8,737 nt of DNA from CAIOGO01 sp964447445 (GTDB lineage: Bacteria; Bipolaricaulota; Bipolaricaulia; UBA7950; UBA9294): the NCBI GenBank assembly GCA_964447445.1, contig CAYUSW010000056.1, positions 1 to 8,737 on the forward strand. Reading direction: 5' to 3'. Positions within the stretch are counted from its first letter, which is position 1. Each line of letters starts with the position of its first letter. The position numbers were made by a program, and so were the translations under genes. Below are positions 1 to 5,946 of the stretch, piece after piece. The notes beneath the pieces were generated by a model. That model did not search any database, was not told the DNA's origin, and saw nothing but the letters and a program-made list of their open reading frames with translations.

Positions 1-98
1 AGGCAGCTAGGGGGATTCCGGGTGGGTGGATGAATCCCAGGCTGCCTCTTTCACAGAGGCAGACAGCTAGGGGATTCGGCGGAGGCCGCCGAATCCCT
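1..98. repeat. Cluster of inverted repeats (REP/BIME-like)
   Basis: Two related units lie in tandem. Unit A (1-47) has 7-bp ends, aggcagc (1-7) and gctgcct (41-47), and an inner 7-bp stem, gggattc (12-18) and gaatccc (32-38), around a 13-nt loop. Unit B (about 57-97) begins with a similar aggcag...ctag..gggattc sequence and has a longer perfect stem (71-82 with 86-97). Between them ctgcctct (42-49) and agaggcag (55-62) form an 8-bp stem with a 5-nt loop, which would compete with unit A. The shared arms suggest copies of one repeat family, perhaps continuing left of the window. No coding sequence is seen here. Whether it is dispersed in the genome cannot be told from this window. Confidence 0.55.
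71..97 (-). terminator. Perfect 12-bp hairpin after the EEP lipoprotein gene
   Basis: The arms 71-82 and 86-97 are exactly complementary around a 3-nt loop. The hairpin starts 10 bases past the TAG of the minus-strand gene ending at 108, which is where a terminator or 3' stabilising hairpin would lie. On the minus strand it is followed by ctagctgtct rather than a run of T, so it is not a textbook intrinsic terminator. It could instead be a repeat element that protects the 3' end of the message. Confidence 0.4.
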
Positions 99-107
99 CT
101 GGTGGTG

Positions 108-1115
108 CTAGGGTATGGAACTGGCAACCGAGGCGGGGATCGCTAGGTCGAGGACGATGGGCCAGTGGTCGGAGACGGCGCCGGCCGGCATGGTGTGGGC
201 GATGGTGACGTAGGCGACGCGCTCGGCGAGTCCGCGGGAGACGAGGATGAAGTCGATCTGCGAGTGTTCGCGTGCACCGTCGTCGATTCCGTCTCTGTCG
301 CGGTCGTACCAGTCGCTGTAGCGTTCCTCCTGCGGCAGCGTTGCGCAGACGTTGACAAGCTCGTCGCCCTCGGCGGCGGGGTCGAGGTTCTCGAGGATCG
401 CAAGGACCTTGGAGATCGGCTTGTTGCCCGCGGCATCGAGCGCGGTGCCGTCGAAGTCGTTCAGGTCGCCGAGCACGACGACCTCGCGCCCAGTCGAGAT
501 CGCCTCGCGGGCGAGGTTGGCGATGACGGTCGCTTGCGCTTCGCGCTCGATCGAGCGGTCGCATCGGTCGGGATAGGCGAGGAAGTGGGCGCCGAGGATC
601 GTGATGGGTGTTCCGTAAAGATCGAGTTTGGCGACGTAGTGCTTAGATACGCCTTTGGTGCCGGTGCCGCAGGCGAGCGATGATCCGGGGACGGGGTACG
701 CCACGCGATTCTCGGTGCGGCTCGGTGCCTGCAGTGGGGCGAGCGCGGACAGCGCGGCGACGTCTTGACCGGTCGAGGTATCGGTTCCCTGAACGAAGAT
801 CGGCGTGTACGCGTCGCCTAGCAGCGCGTTCAACTTGGACAGCATCTCGGCATTCTCGACCTCGGCGAGGCTGATGTAGTTCGCGCTCAGCTGGCGGAGG
901 GCTTCGGCGACGTCTTCGAGGTGCTCTTGCGCGGCGGCGGGAGACGCCCACGGGGACTCAGCGGGGTCCGCAACGCCGTCGAACAGCCACTCGGCGTTGT
1001 ACGCCACGATGCGGAAAGCCGACGGGGTCGGATCCGGAATGAGGTTCGATACCCGCGTGCAACCCGCGAGTGAGACAACGAAGAGAACGAGGACCGACAA
1101 TCCCCGCCGCGTCAT
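108..1115 (-). CDS. Endonuclease/exonuclease/phosphatase (EEP) family lipoprotein
   Basis: A 335-residue protein of the EEP fold (the DNase I, exonuclease III and inositol polyphosphate phosphatase superfamily), predicted to hydrolyse phosphodiester or phosphoester bonds with a divalent metal. Residues 1-18 are a signal peptide ending in the lipobox L-A-G-C19, so it should be lipid-anchored outside the cytoplasm. The catalytic set looks complete: N40 in VAYNAEWLF, E85 in SLAEVEN, H177, D217 and N219 in VLGDLND, D288 in SQIDFIL, and D316-H317 in SDHWP. Residues 271-280 form a D-x-D-x-D-G loop resembling a calcium site. The ATG at 1115 is chosen because GGAGG lies 7 bases before it and the signal peptide starts there; an upstream in-frame extension lacks both. 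The substrate (extracellular DNA, phospholipid or a nucleotide) cannot be read from sequence. It is transcribed alone, divergent from the plus-strand operon. Confidence 0.9.
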   Translation of the reverse strand: MTRRGLSVLVLFVVSLAGCTRVSNLIPDPTPSAFRIVAYNAEWLFDGVADPAESPWASPAAAQEHLEDVAEALRQLSANYISLAEVENAEMLSKLNALLGDAYTPIFVQGTDTSTGQDVAALSALAPLQAPSRTENRVAYPVPGSSLACGTGTKGVSKHYVAKLDLYGTPITILGAHFLAYPDRCDRSIEREAQATVIANLAREAISTGREVVVLGDLNDFDGTALDAAGNKPISKVLAILENLDPAAEGDELVNVCATLPQEERYSDWYDRDRDGIDDGAREHSQIDFILVSRGLAERVAYVTIAHTMPAGAVSDHWPIVLDLAIPASVASSIP

Positions 1116-1122
1116 GCTCCCA

Positions 1123-1127
1123 CCTCC
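1123..1127 (-). promoter_or_regulatory. Ribosome binding site that fixes the EEP start
   Basis: The minus strand reads GGAGG seven bases before the ATG at 1115, within a purine-rich stretch. This supports starting at the signal peptide rather than at the in-frame ATG 69 bases upstream. Confidence 0.7.
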
Positions 1128-1314
1128 ACCGAAGTGTATGGGAGGCCAGTGGGGTCGGCAAGAAGATGATAGAGATATGCACATAACACGAGAGAGGAGA
1201 AGCGAGAGCTACACAGAGGAGGGGTGAGGGAAGATGGCCGTCCAGCAGGGAACGCCTCGCAACGCACCGAAGGGGCGCGTTGCAGTACCCTTGACGGCGG
1301 CCTATGGCCGAAAG

Positions 1315-1320
1315 AGGAGG
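1315..1320 (+). promoter_or_regulatory. Ribosome binding site that fixes the tubby-like gene start
   Basis: AGGAGG sits six bases before the ATG at 1327. Starting instead at the in-frame ATG at 1234 would translate this purine-rich site as an Arg/Lys run (RKRRKR), which is what an untranslated ribosome binding site gives when it is wrongly included in a protein. Confidence 0.75.
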
Positions 1321-1326
1321 AAGAGG

Positions 1327-1794
1327 ATGCTGATCGCGACGCCGAAACGTTGGTTCTCGTGGGACTTCGAGGTTCGCGAAGGAGGCGGCGCGCCCGTGGC
1401 GGACCTCAAGCTGTCGATGTGGCGAGAGCGAGGCGCGATCACGGTCGGTGGAATCGAGTTCGGCGTGACGCGCGAGGGCCTCGTGGGCGCGTTCATCCTT
1501 GAGGGAGCCGGAGGTGCGCTGGCGCGAGCGGAGAAGCCCAGCGCGTTTCGTAGAGCCTTCGCGATCGAGTCCGGCGGCAGGCAGTACGCCTTGAAGGCGG
1601 CGTCGGTATGGGGGCGCAGTTTCGCTCTCCTTGACGGGGATAGGGAGATCGGGGCCGTCAGCTCGGCGAGGGTGTTCAGTCGGCAAGCGTGCGCCGACTT
1701 GCCGGAGGACATGCCGCTCGAGGTCCGGTCGTTCATGATCTGGCTCGTCCTGATGATCTGGAAGCGACAGCAACAGTCCTCAAGTTCCGGCTAG
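1327..1794 (+). CDS. Tubby C-terminal-like / LURP-one-related protein
   Basis: A 155-residue protein with the look of bacterial members of the tubby C-terminal-like group (phospholipid scramblase, LURP-one, YxjI): short alternating beta-strands with charged turns, such as FSWDFEVREGGGAPVADLKL near the start and FALLDGDREIGAVSS late. It ends in a D-L-P-E-D-M-P-L-E-V segment followed by the hydrophobic stretch SFMIWLVLMIWKR and a polar tail. The ending is the strongest part of the match; it suggests one terminal membrane-associated helix. The biochemical role of the bacterial proteins is not established, and lipid binding is only inferred from the superfamily. The start at 1327 follows an AGGAGG; an ATG at 1234 is a less likely alternative that would add 31 mostly basic residues. 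It appears to be the first gene of the plus-strand operon, 53 bases before the DUF1801 gene. Confidence 0.65.
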   Translation: MLIATPKRWFSWDFEVREGGGAPVADLKLSMWRERGAITVGGIEFGVTREGLVGAFILEGAGGALARAEKPSAFRRAFAIESGGRQYALKAASVWGRSFALLDGDREIGAVSSARVFSRQACADLPEDMPLEVRSFMIWLVLMIWKRQQQSSSSG

Positions 1795-1847
1795 TGGGGC
1801 CGGCCGAGCCGGCGTCGCATGGCACGCGGCGTGGAAGGGAGAGGGCC

Positions 1848-2225
1848 GTGAGTTCCGATGATGTCCGAGCGTTCCTCGACGGTCTGACGTCCGACGCTCG
1901 CGAGATCGTCCTCGCTCTGCGCGATGCGATTCTCCAGACGGCGCCGGACGCCGAGGAGACTCTCCTGTGGGGCGGCCTTTCGTACCACACTCCGTGGATC
2001 GGCGGGCGCGTGAAGGGCGCGGTGTGTCAGATCACGGCGAAGCGCGGCGAAGTGAGGCTCGAATTCATTCACGGCGTGCGCCTCGCGGATCCGAAAGGAC
2101 TGCTGCGCGGTGACCGTCTGACGAAGCGCTTCGTCTCGATTCGGTCAGTTGCCGATGCGCGGCGTCCGGAGATCGCCGCGCTGCTTCTCGATGCGGCGAC
2201 GGTCGAGCTCTCGCCCGGCGCGTAG
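1848..2225 (+). CDS. DUF1801 domain protein
   Basis: A small cytosolic protein of 125 residues. It resembles the DUF1801 (YdhG-like) family: an N-terminal helix pair (DVRAFLDGLTSDAREIVLAL), then the APDAEETLLWGGLSYHT segment, where these proteins typically have a P-x-x-x-E...W-G...-Y pattern, then beta-strands (AVCQITAKRGEVRLEFIHG) and a late basic RFVSIRS motif. The function of the family is not well defined. The chosen start is GTG at 1848, preceded by a GGGAGAGG-type binding site. The open frame extends upstream into the end of the previous gene, but no start there has comparable support. It lies 53 bases after the tubby-like gene and 62 before the methyltransferase, consistent with co-transcription. 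No signal peptide or membrane segment is seen. Confidence 0.75.
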   Translation: MSSDDVRAFLDGLTSDAREIVLALRDAILQTAPDAEETLLWGGLSYHTPWIGGRVKGAVCQITAKRGEVRLEFIHGVRLADPKGLLRGDRLTKRFVSIRSVADARRPEIAALLLDAATVELSPGA

Positions 2226-2287
2226 GTCGCTCTGCGCCTCCGTCGGGTATCCTGCTGGAACTCGCTGGGGGAAGGGGGCCGAGAAGA

Positions 2288-3115
2288 GTGGGGCAGAAGG
2301 ATACGGACGAGCAAGGGGCCGGCTTCTACGCCGAGACGTACGACGCCGCGGTTCCGGATTGGCCGGGCGAGGTCGCCTTCTACCTCGAGGCCGCCGACTG
2401 GGCAAGGACCCGCGGCGAAGCAGTGCTCGAACTTGCCTGCGGCACCGGCCGTGTGGCGCTTCGTCTTGCGCAAGCGGGCGCAAACGTCGTCGGCCTCGAT
2501 CTCTCGGCCGACATGCTGGCCGTGGCCGGCCGGAAGTCCCGGCAGATTGATAACGTACGCTGGGTCGAAGCTGACATGCGCGCGTTCGCCCTTGAAGAAC
2601 GGTTCGGCCTGATCCTCATTCCCGGCCATGCGTTCCACAACCTACTCGCGCCCGAAGACCAGGCGGCGTGCCTCTCGTGCGCGAGGGAACACCTCGTGCC
2701 GGGCGGCATGCTCATCCTTCACTTGGATCATCAAGACATCGCGTGGCTCGGCGACCTCGTCCGAGCCAAGGGCGGTGTGTTCGAGGAGGAAGAGACGTTT
2801 GAACGTCCAAAGACAGGGCGGAAGGTGCGCGCTCTGCGCGCGTGGGCATATGAGCGGTCGACCCAGACGGCCATCTGCCAGACACGATGGGAGGAACTCA
2901 ACGAGGATGGCGACGTTGTCGAGACACGAGAGACGGAGCCGATCCGGCTGCACTGTCTCTTTCGCTTCGAGGTCGAGCATCTGATGGCGCGCGTCGGGCT
3001 TGAGGTCCGCGCGACGTACGGCGACTTCTCGGGCCAACCGCTGGCCGACGACAGCCCACAGATGATCTGGGTGGCGCGCCGGCCGGAAGCGGGTGTGCCC
3101 GAGGAACGCGAATAG
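2288..3115 (+). CDS. Class I SAM-dependent methyltransferase
   Basis: A 275-residue Rossmann-fold methyltransferase. Motif I is VLELACGTGRVALRLA (residues 46-61), with the glycine-rich SAM loop at 50-54. D71 at the end of strand 2 (VVGLDLS) would hold the ribose hydroxyls, and VEADMRAF (93-100) contacts the adenine. FGLILIPGHAFHNLL follows as the strand 4 region, and HLVPGGMLILHLDHQD is the usual strand 5 segment. The C-terminal part (FRFEVEHLMARVGLEV, then GDFSGQPLADDSPQMIWVAR) is the ending seen in Methyltransf_25-type proteins of unknown substrate, often small molecules. The start is GTG at 2288, with AAGGGGG about nine bases upstream. Only 19 bases separate it from the Fe-S gene. Methyl transfer from SAM is confident; the acceptor is not recognisable. 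Confidence 0.9.
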   Translation: MGQKDTDEQGAGFYAETYDAAVPDWPGEVAFYLEAADWARTRGEAVLELACGTGRVALRLAQAGANVVGLDLSADMLAVAGRKSRQIDNVRWVEADMRAFALEERFGLILIPGHAFHNLLAPEDQAACLSCAREHLVPGGMLILHLDHQDIAWLGDLVRAKGGVFEEEETFERPKTGRKVRALRAWAYERSTQTAICQTRWEELNEDGDVVETRETEPIRLHCLFRFEVEHLMARVGLEVRATYGDFSGQPLADDSPQMIWVARRPEAGVPEERE

Positions 3116-3134
3116 CGATCGAGGAGGGTTCCCG

Positions 3135-3752
3135 ATGGCGCAGGAACGGTCGCAGACGGAGAGCCGATACTACGGGCAGACCATTCCCGTGCACGTGGAG
3201 ATCGACGTGACGCAGGTCGTCTTGTCACAGCCGGAGATGCGCGAGTTGCTCGGGGAGGCGCACCTGATTGCTCTCGGGAACTGCGGTTGTCGCGAAGAGG
3301 CGCATGTCTGCGATCACCCGCTGGACGTCTGCTTGGCGATCGACAAAGAAGCGCGGGATGAGATCGCACAGCACGCCTGGCGCGAGATCTCCATCGACGA
3401 TGCGCTTGCGGTGCTGGAGCGTTCGCACCGCGCAGGCCTTGTCCATGTTGCATACCGCAAACCCGGCGAGCCGATCACGCTCATCTGCTCCTGCTGCACG
3501 TGCGGCTGCAATCCCCTGAAGCGCCTGGTGGGCCGCGACTACCACGAGGCGATCACCGAGTCGGCGTTCGTCGCCCGCTTCGATCCGGCGACCTGCGCCA
3601 ACTGCGGGACCTGCGCCGAGCGGTGCCCGTTCGGCGCGTTCCGTCGACGTGATGGCTCGGAACGCCCGGAACTCCACGCTTCCGCTTGCTTCGGCTGTGG
3701 ACTCTGCGTTAGTACCTGTCCCGTCGGTGCGATCACCTTCGTGCGGCGTTGA
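3135..3752 (+). CDS. Multi-cluster 4Fe-4S ferredoxin-like protein
   Basis: A 205-residue protein with 17 cysteines in three groups. The C-terminal part is a classical two-cluster ferredoxin: C154-x2-C157-x2-C160-x3-C164-P, then C185-x2-C188-x2-C191-x3-C195-P. The N-terminal domain carries C50-x-C52-R, C59 and C66 in a CGCREEAHVCDHPLDVC segment, and a dense CSCCTCGC group at 118-125. This N-terminal arrangement with a short helical insert (ISIDDALAVLERSHRAGLVH) is known from 4Fe-4S dicluster proteins of anaerobes, where it precedes a ferredoxin domain. A role in cytosolic electron transfer is likely; partner and pathway are unknown. GAGGAGGG six bases before the ATG at 3135 fixes the start. 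It is the last gene of the plus-strand operon and ends 15 bases before the convergent glycosylase-like gene. Confidence 0.88.
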   Translation: MAQERSQTESRYYGQTIPVHVEIDVTQVVLSQPEMRELLGEAHLIALGNCGCREEAHVCDHPLDVCLAIDKEARDEIAQHAWREISIDDALAVLERSHRAGLVHVAYRKPGEPITLICSCCTCGCNPLKRLVGRDYHEAITESAFVARFDPATCANCGTCAERCPFGAFRRRDGSERPELHASACFGCGLCVSTCPVGAITFVRR

Positions 3753-3767
3753 GCCTGCCCTGCGCCG

Positions 3768-4376
3768 TCAGGCGACGAGCGCAAGAGCGGCGGCGATGTC
3801 TTGCGCGATCATCCGGCGCTTCGACTTCTCTATGAAGAAGCTCGGTCCTGCCGGGAGGTACGATGGGAACACCCGGGCACCACGCCACGTGTACGTCGGG
3901 CCGCGCAGCTTGTAGGTTGAACCGGCCGGAATGACGCGCGGCTCTCCGGCACGCCGCGCGATCGCGTTCACAGACTTGATCGCGACATCCCCCATCAGGA
4001 GGAGGACCCGGACGTTGGAAAAGAGCGCGAACTCCCGTTCCAAGAGAACGGAGCAGGCGTTGACGGTCGAGGTCTCGATTCCGTACGCTGTCTTGGCGCA
4101 TTTGACGGCCGTCGTGAAGTAAACGCCACGCTTCAAGAGCTCTGTGATGGACGTCACACTCGCCCCCGCGTCGCGAAACGCCTGGAGCGTTGTCGCCGCG
4201 AAGAGAGGCTCGCCTGTGGCGTAGTAGCCATCTTCAGGGCGTGGCGCCGCGGATTCCGAGACGACGACGACCGAAACGCGTTGAACGGCGACGTCAATCG
4301 CTGGGACGGAGTACAAGTCGTGAGCGACGTCCGCACACGGGAGATCGAGGCACGCCACGCGTTCCGATACGCGCAT
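3768..4376 (-). CDS. Uracil-DNA glycosylase superfamily protein
   Basis: A 202-residue protein that resembles a divergent, well-conserved branch of the uracil-DNA glycosylase superfamily. VVVVSESAAPRPEDGYY (36-52) corresponds to the strand and loop that hold the catalytic GEAPG motif in family 4 enzymes; the usual acidic residue is replaced in an S-E-S-A-A-P setting. VLLLMGDVAIKS (124-135) is the central strand, and RVFPSYLPAGPSF (168-180) stands where the H-P-S/A motif normally is, with F170 instead of histidine. C9, C14, C93 and C108 are spaced like a possible 4Fe-4S ligand set of family 4 enzymes. The ATG at 4376 follows GAGGGG by five bases; a TTG just upstream is less likely. Cytosolic, with DNA repair or another base-recognition role inferred only. 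It lies 63 bases after the small membrane protein gene. Confidence 0.78.
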   Translation of the reverse strand: MRVSERVACLDLPCADVAHDLYSVPAIDVAVQRVSVVVVSESAAPRPEDGYYATGEPLFAATTLQAFRDAGASVTSITELLKRGVYFTTAVKCAKTAYGIETSTVNACSVLLEREFALFSNVRVLLLMGDVAIKSVNAIARRAGEPRVIPAGSTYKLRGPTYTWRGARVFPSYLPAGPSFFIEKSKRRMIAQDIAAALALVA

Positions 4377-4439
4377 CAAGCCCCCTCGGGAGTCATGGAG
4401 CCCCGAGCCGATGTGTTGCCGCCGACGGTCTCTCTGTCT

Positions 4440-4598
4440 CTAACGGGCCAGCAGGCCGAGGTAGTACGGCCAGATGACGAGGCCGACGATGCACTGCCAC
4501 CAGAGGAGTTTGGCGAACGCTATCGTGAACAGCCATCCACCGAACCACACCGCTCCCGCGAGGCTCCCCATCCCCATCACTCGGATGTCTCTAGACAT
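4440..4598 (-). CDS. Small two-helix membrane protein, 52 residues
   Basis: A short gene. The ATG at 4598 is preceded by AAGGAGG four bases away, and translation gives 52 residues ending in TAG at 4440. After a short charged N-terminus (MSRDIRVMGMG), residues 12-29 (SLAGAVWFGGWLFTIAFA) and 31-50 (LLWWQCIVGLVIWPYYLGLL) form two hydrophobic segments separated by K30, so a helical hairpin in the cytoplasmic membrane is expected. The W-P-Y-Y-L-G ending recalls small uncharacterised bacterial membrane proteins, but I cannot name a family with confidence. Hydrophobicity, the perfect ribosome binding site and a plausible promoter (4622-4650) make this a real gene rather than chance. It is in the same frame as the glycosylase-like gene downstream, with the TAG between them, and is probably co-transcribed with it. 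Confidence 0.82.
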   Translation of the reverse strand: MSRDIRVMGMGSLAGAVWFGGWLFTIAFAKLLWWQCIVGLVIWPYYLGLLAR

Positions 4599-4602
4599 GT
4601 TT

Positions 4603-4609
4603 CCTCCTT
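4603..4609 (-). promoter_or_regulatory. Strong ribosome binding site of the 52-residue gene
   Basis: The minus strand reads AAGGAGG followed by AAAC and the ATG at 4598. This near-perfect anti-16S complement is the main evidence that the short reading frame is translated. Confidence 0.8.
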
Positions 4610-4621
4610 GCCCACGAGCGC

Positions 4622-4650
4622 ATTCTACTCGCAGGGCGCGGCGGCGTGAA
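4622..4650 (-). promoter_or_regulatory. Candidate sigma70-type promoter for the small gene and glycosylase-like gene
   Basis: On the minus strand, TTCACG (4645-4650) and TAGAAT (4622-4627) are separated by exactly 17 bases. TAGAAT matches the -10 consensus at five of six positions and TTCACG matches the -35 at four. Transcription would begin roughly 16 bases before the ATG at 4598, leaving room for its ribosome binding site. AT-rich hexamers are scarce in this GC-rich sequence, which adds some weight. Confidence 0.45.
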
Positions 4651-4700
4651 CAACGAGTCCATGGCGGCCTTCGCGGCGCGGACCCGCGGAGGGCCGTAAC

Positions 4701-5867
4701 TCATAGCGCGCGGCGGATCCCGTCGATCAAGCGGTCGATCTGCTCCTCGGTGTGGCCGGAGCACAGGGCAATGCGCAGAGACTCGACGTCGGGCGCGTCG
4801 GAGTAGCCGCGCGGAGGAACATGCAGGACGACAATGTCCTCTTGGTCGAGCGATGCCCAGACGCGGTACAGATCGATCGACGCAGACCCCGTCAGACTCA
4901 CGATGGGAATCACGGTGTCGGCCAGGTCGAAGCCGAGGCCGCGCAGTCCGTCGCGGGCTCGGCGCGCGTTGGCCCAGAGGGCGCTGCGCATCTCGGGATG
5001 CCCCGCGAGGAGGCGAATCCCCGCCGCCGCTGCAGCTAGGGCAGGAGCAGGCGGCGCTGAGGCTCCGAGGGGGACCGACGATCGCTGCCGGATGCTTGCT
5101 TCGAGAAGAGCGTCGCCAGGGATGATGCCGCCGCTTCCGCCGAACGCCTTGCTCAGCGTGGCGCAGAAACGGAGACCTTGTCCCTGCAAGCTGTGATGCT
5201 CGAAGCTTCCCCGCCCGTGGTCGCCGATCACCCCGACGCCGTGCGCATCATCCACGCAGAGCAAGCTCGACTCGTAGCGGCCCAGCACATCTGCATACGC
5301 GGACAAGGGCGCGACGGCGCCCGTCGAAGGAAAGACGCCGTCCGTCATCATGAGCGGCCTTGCGCCAGGCCGAACGTGCAGCTGAAGCTGGCCGGCGAGG
5401 TCGCCCGGGTCAAGATGGCGGAAGAGGAAGAATGGCTTCCCCGTCCCGCGAAGCGCGTCGAGGATGCTGTAGTGCGCCGCGCTGTCCGCGAACGCGAGGT
5501 CGTACTCGTCGCGCAGCGCCTGAACGAGGACCGCGGGGCCGAGATAGCCGCTGGTGACGCACGTGATCGTCTCTGTCCCGAAGAAGCGGCTTGCCTGGTC
5601 CATGAGGTCCTCGAGAGGCGGGGTAGAGATGCCCGTGGCCGGCCCGATGCCATACGCCCGGGTGGCCTCGCACGCGGCGGCGACCACCAGCGGGTGCGCA
5701 TGCAGGCCGAAGTAGCTCGTCCCGCAGAAGTAGTCGACTTCGCGTCCGTCGATCCGCGCCCGCGGCCCAACTGGGGACTCCATCCGTCTCTTCTTCGTGT
5801 CCACGCACGCCTCTCTCCAAGCGAGCCCACTCTGCATGCGCCCGGAGAGGCGATCGTACTGATTCAT
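4701..5867 (-). CDS. AONS/KBL-family PLP enzyme (alpha-oxoamine synthase)
   Basis: A 388-residue fold-type I PLP enzyme of the alpha-oxoamine synthase family, which includes 8-amino-7-oxononanoate synthase (BioF), 2-amino-3-ketobutyrate CoA ligase (Kbl) and serine palmitoyltransferase. These condense an amino acid with an acyl-CoA. The early FCGTSYFGLHAHPLV (47-61) is the family's N-terminal signature. H132 stacks on the cofactor, DDAHGVGVIGDHGRG (206-220) supplies the Asp/His that hold the pyridine ring, and K240 in TLSKAFGGSGG is the Schiff-base lysine. The C-terminal RIALCSGHTEEQID is typical. Length is normal and the set of residues complete. The ATG at 5867 fits homologue length but has no good ribosome binding site; ATG codons at residues 11 and 29 are alternatives. 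With no bio or tdh genes nearby, the substrate cannot be assigned. Confidence 0.85.
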   Translation of the reverse strand: MNQYDRLSGRMQSGLAWREACVDTKKRRMESPVGPRARIDGREVDYFCGTSYFGLHAHPLVVAAACEATRAYGIGPATGISTPPLEDLMDQASRFFGTETITCVTSGYLGPAVLVQALRDEYDLAFADSAAHYSILDALRGTGKPFFLFRHLDPGDLAGQLQLHVRPGARPLMMTDGVFPSTGAVAPLSAYADVLGRYESSLLCVDDAHGVGVIGDHGRGSFEHHSLQGQGLRFCATLSKAFGGSGGIIPGDALLEASIRQRSSVPLGASAPPAPALAAAAAGIRLLAGHPEMRSALWANARRARDGLRGLGFDLADTVIPIVSLTGSASIDLYRVWASLDQEDIVVLHVPPRGYSDAPDVESLRIALCSGHTEEQIDRLIDGIRRAL

Positions 5868-5946
5868 GACACGGCCGTGCGAGCGCGGGACCGCTCTGCC
5901 AAGGTCAGGTCAAGCCGCGGAGGCAGAGGGAGTGAATCGCGTGCCC

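Larger units (their letters stand above)
1116..1326. promoter_or_regulatory. Divergent intergenic region between EEP gene and plus-strand operon
   Basis: This gap must hold promoters for both divergent units. For the minus strand, TATCAT (1166-1171 read on the minus strand) in the most AT-rich patch is a possible -10, but no good -35 lies at the right distance. For the plus strand, TTGCAG (1280-1285) and TATGGC (1303-1308) are 17 bases apart, but both boxes are poor and would leave a very short leader. A short palindrome, cggcc-tat-ggccg, covers 1298-1310. None of these is convincing alone. Confidence 0.3.

Noticed and set aside
1..107. tRNA or other structured RNA gene in the hairpin-rich left edge
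   Set aside because: No cloverleaf, anticodon arm or T-loop consensus is present; the stems are simple palindromes related to each other.
1234..1326. N-terminal extension with a YGRKRRKR basic stretch
   Set aside because: The basic run is the translation of the AGGAGG ribosome binding site; the ATG at 1327 directly after it is the better start.
958..1773. Minus-strand open frame of 271 codons crossing the divergent intergenic region
   Set aside because: It overlaps the EEP gene in another frame and the plus-strand tubby-like gene, crosses both gene starts and has no family resemblance.
3753..3773. Hairpin gcctg/caggc between the convergent Fe-S and glycosylase-like genes as a bidirectional terminator
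   Set aside because: Only five base pairs with an 11-base loop and no T-run on either side; too weak to call.
5894..5928. Inverted repeat ctctgcc/ggcagag and a TTGACC -35-like box upstream of the PLP enzyme gene
   Set aside because: The stem is 7 bp around a 21-base loop, and 17 bases after TTGACC there is only GC-rich sequence with no -10 box, so no promoter or operator is claimed.
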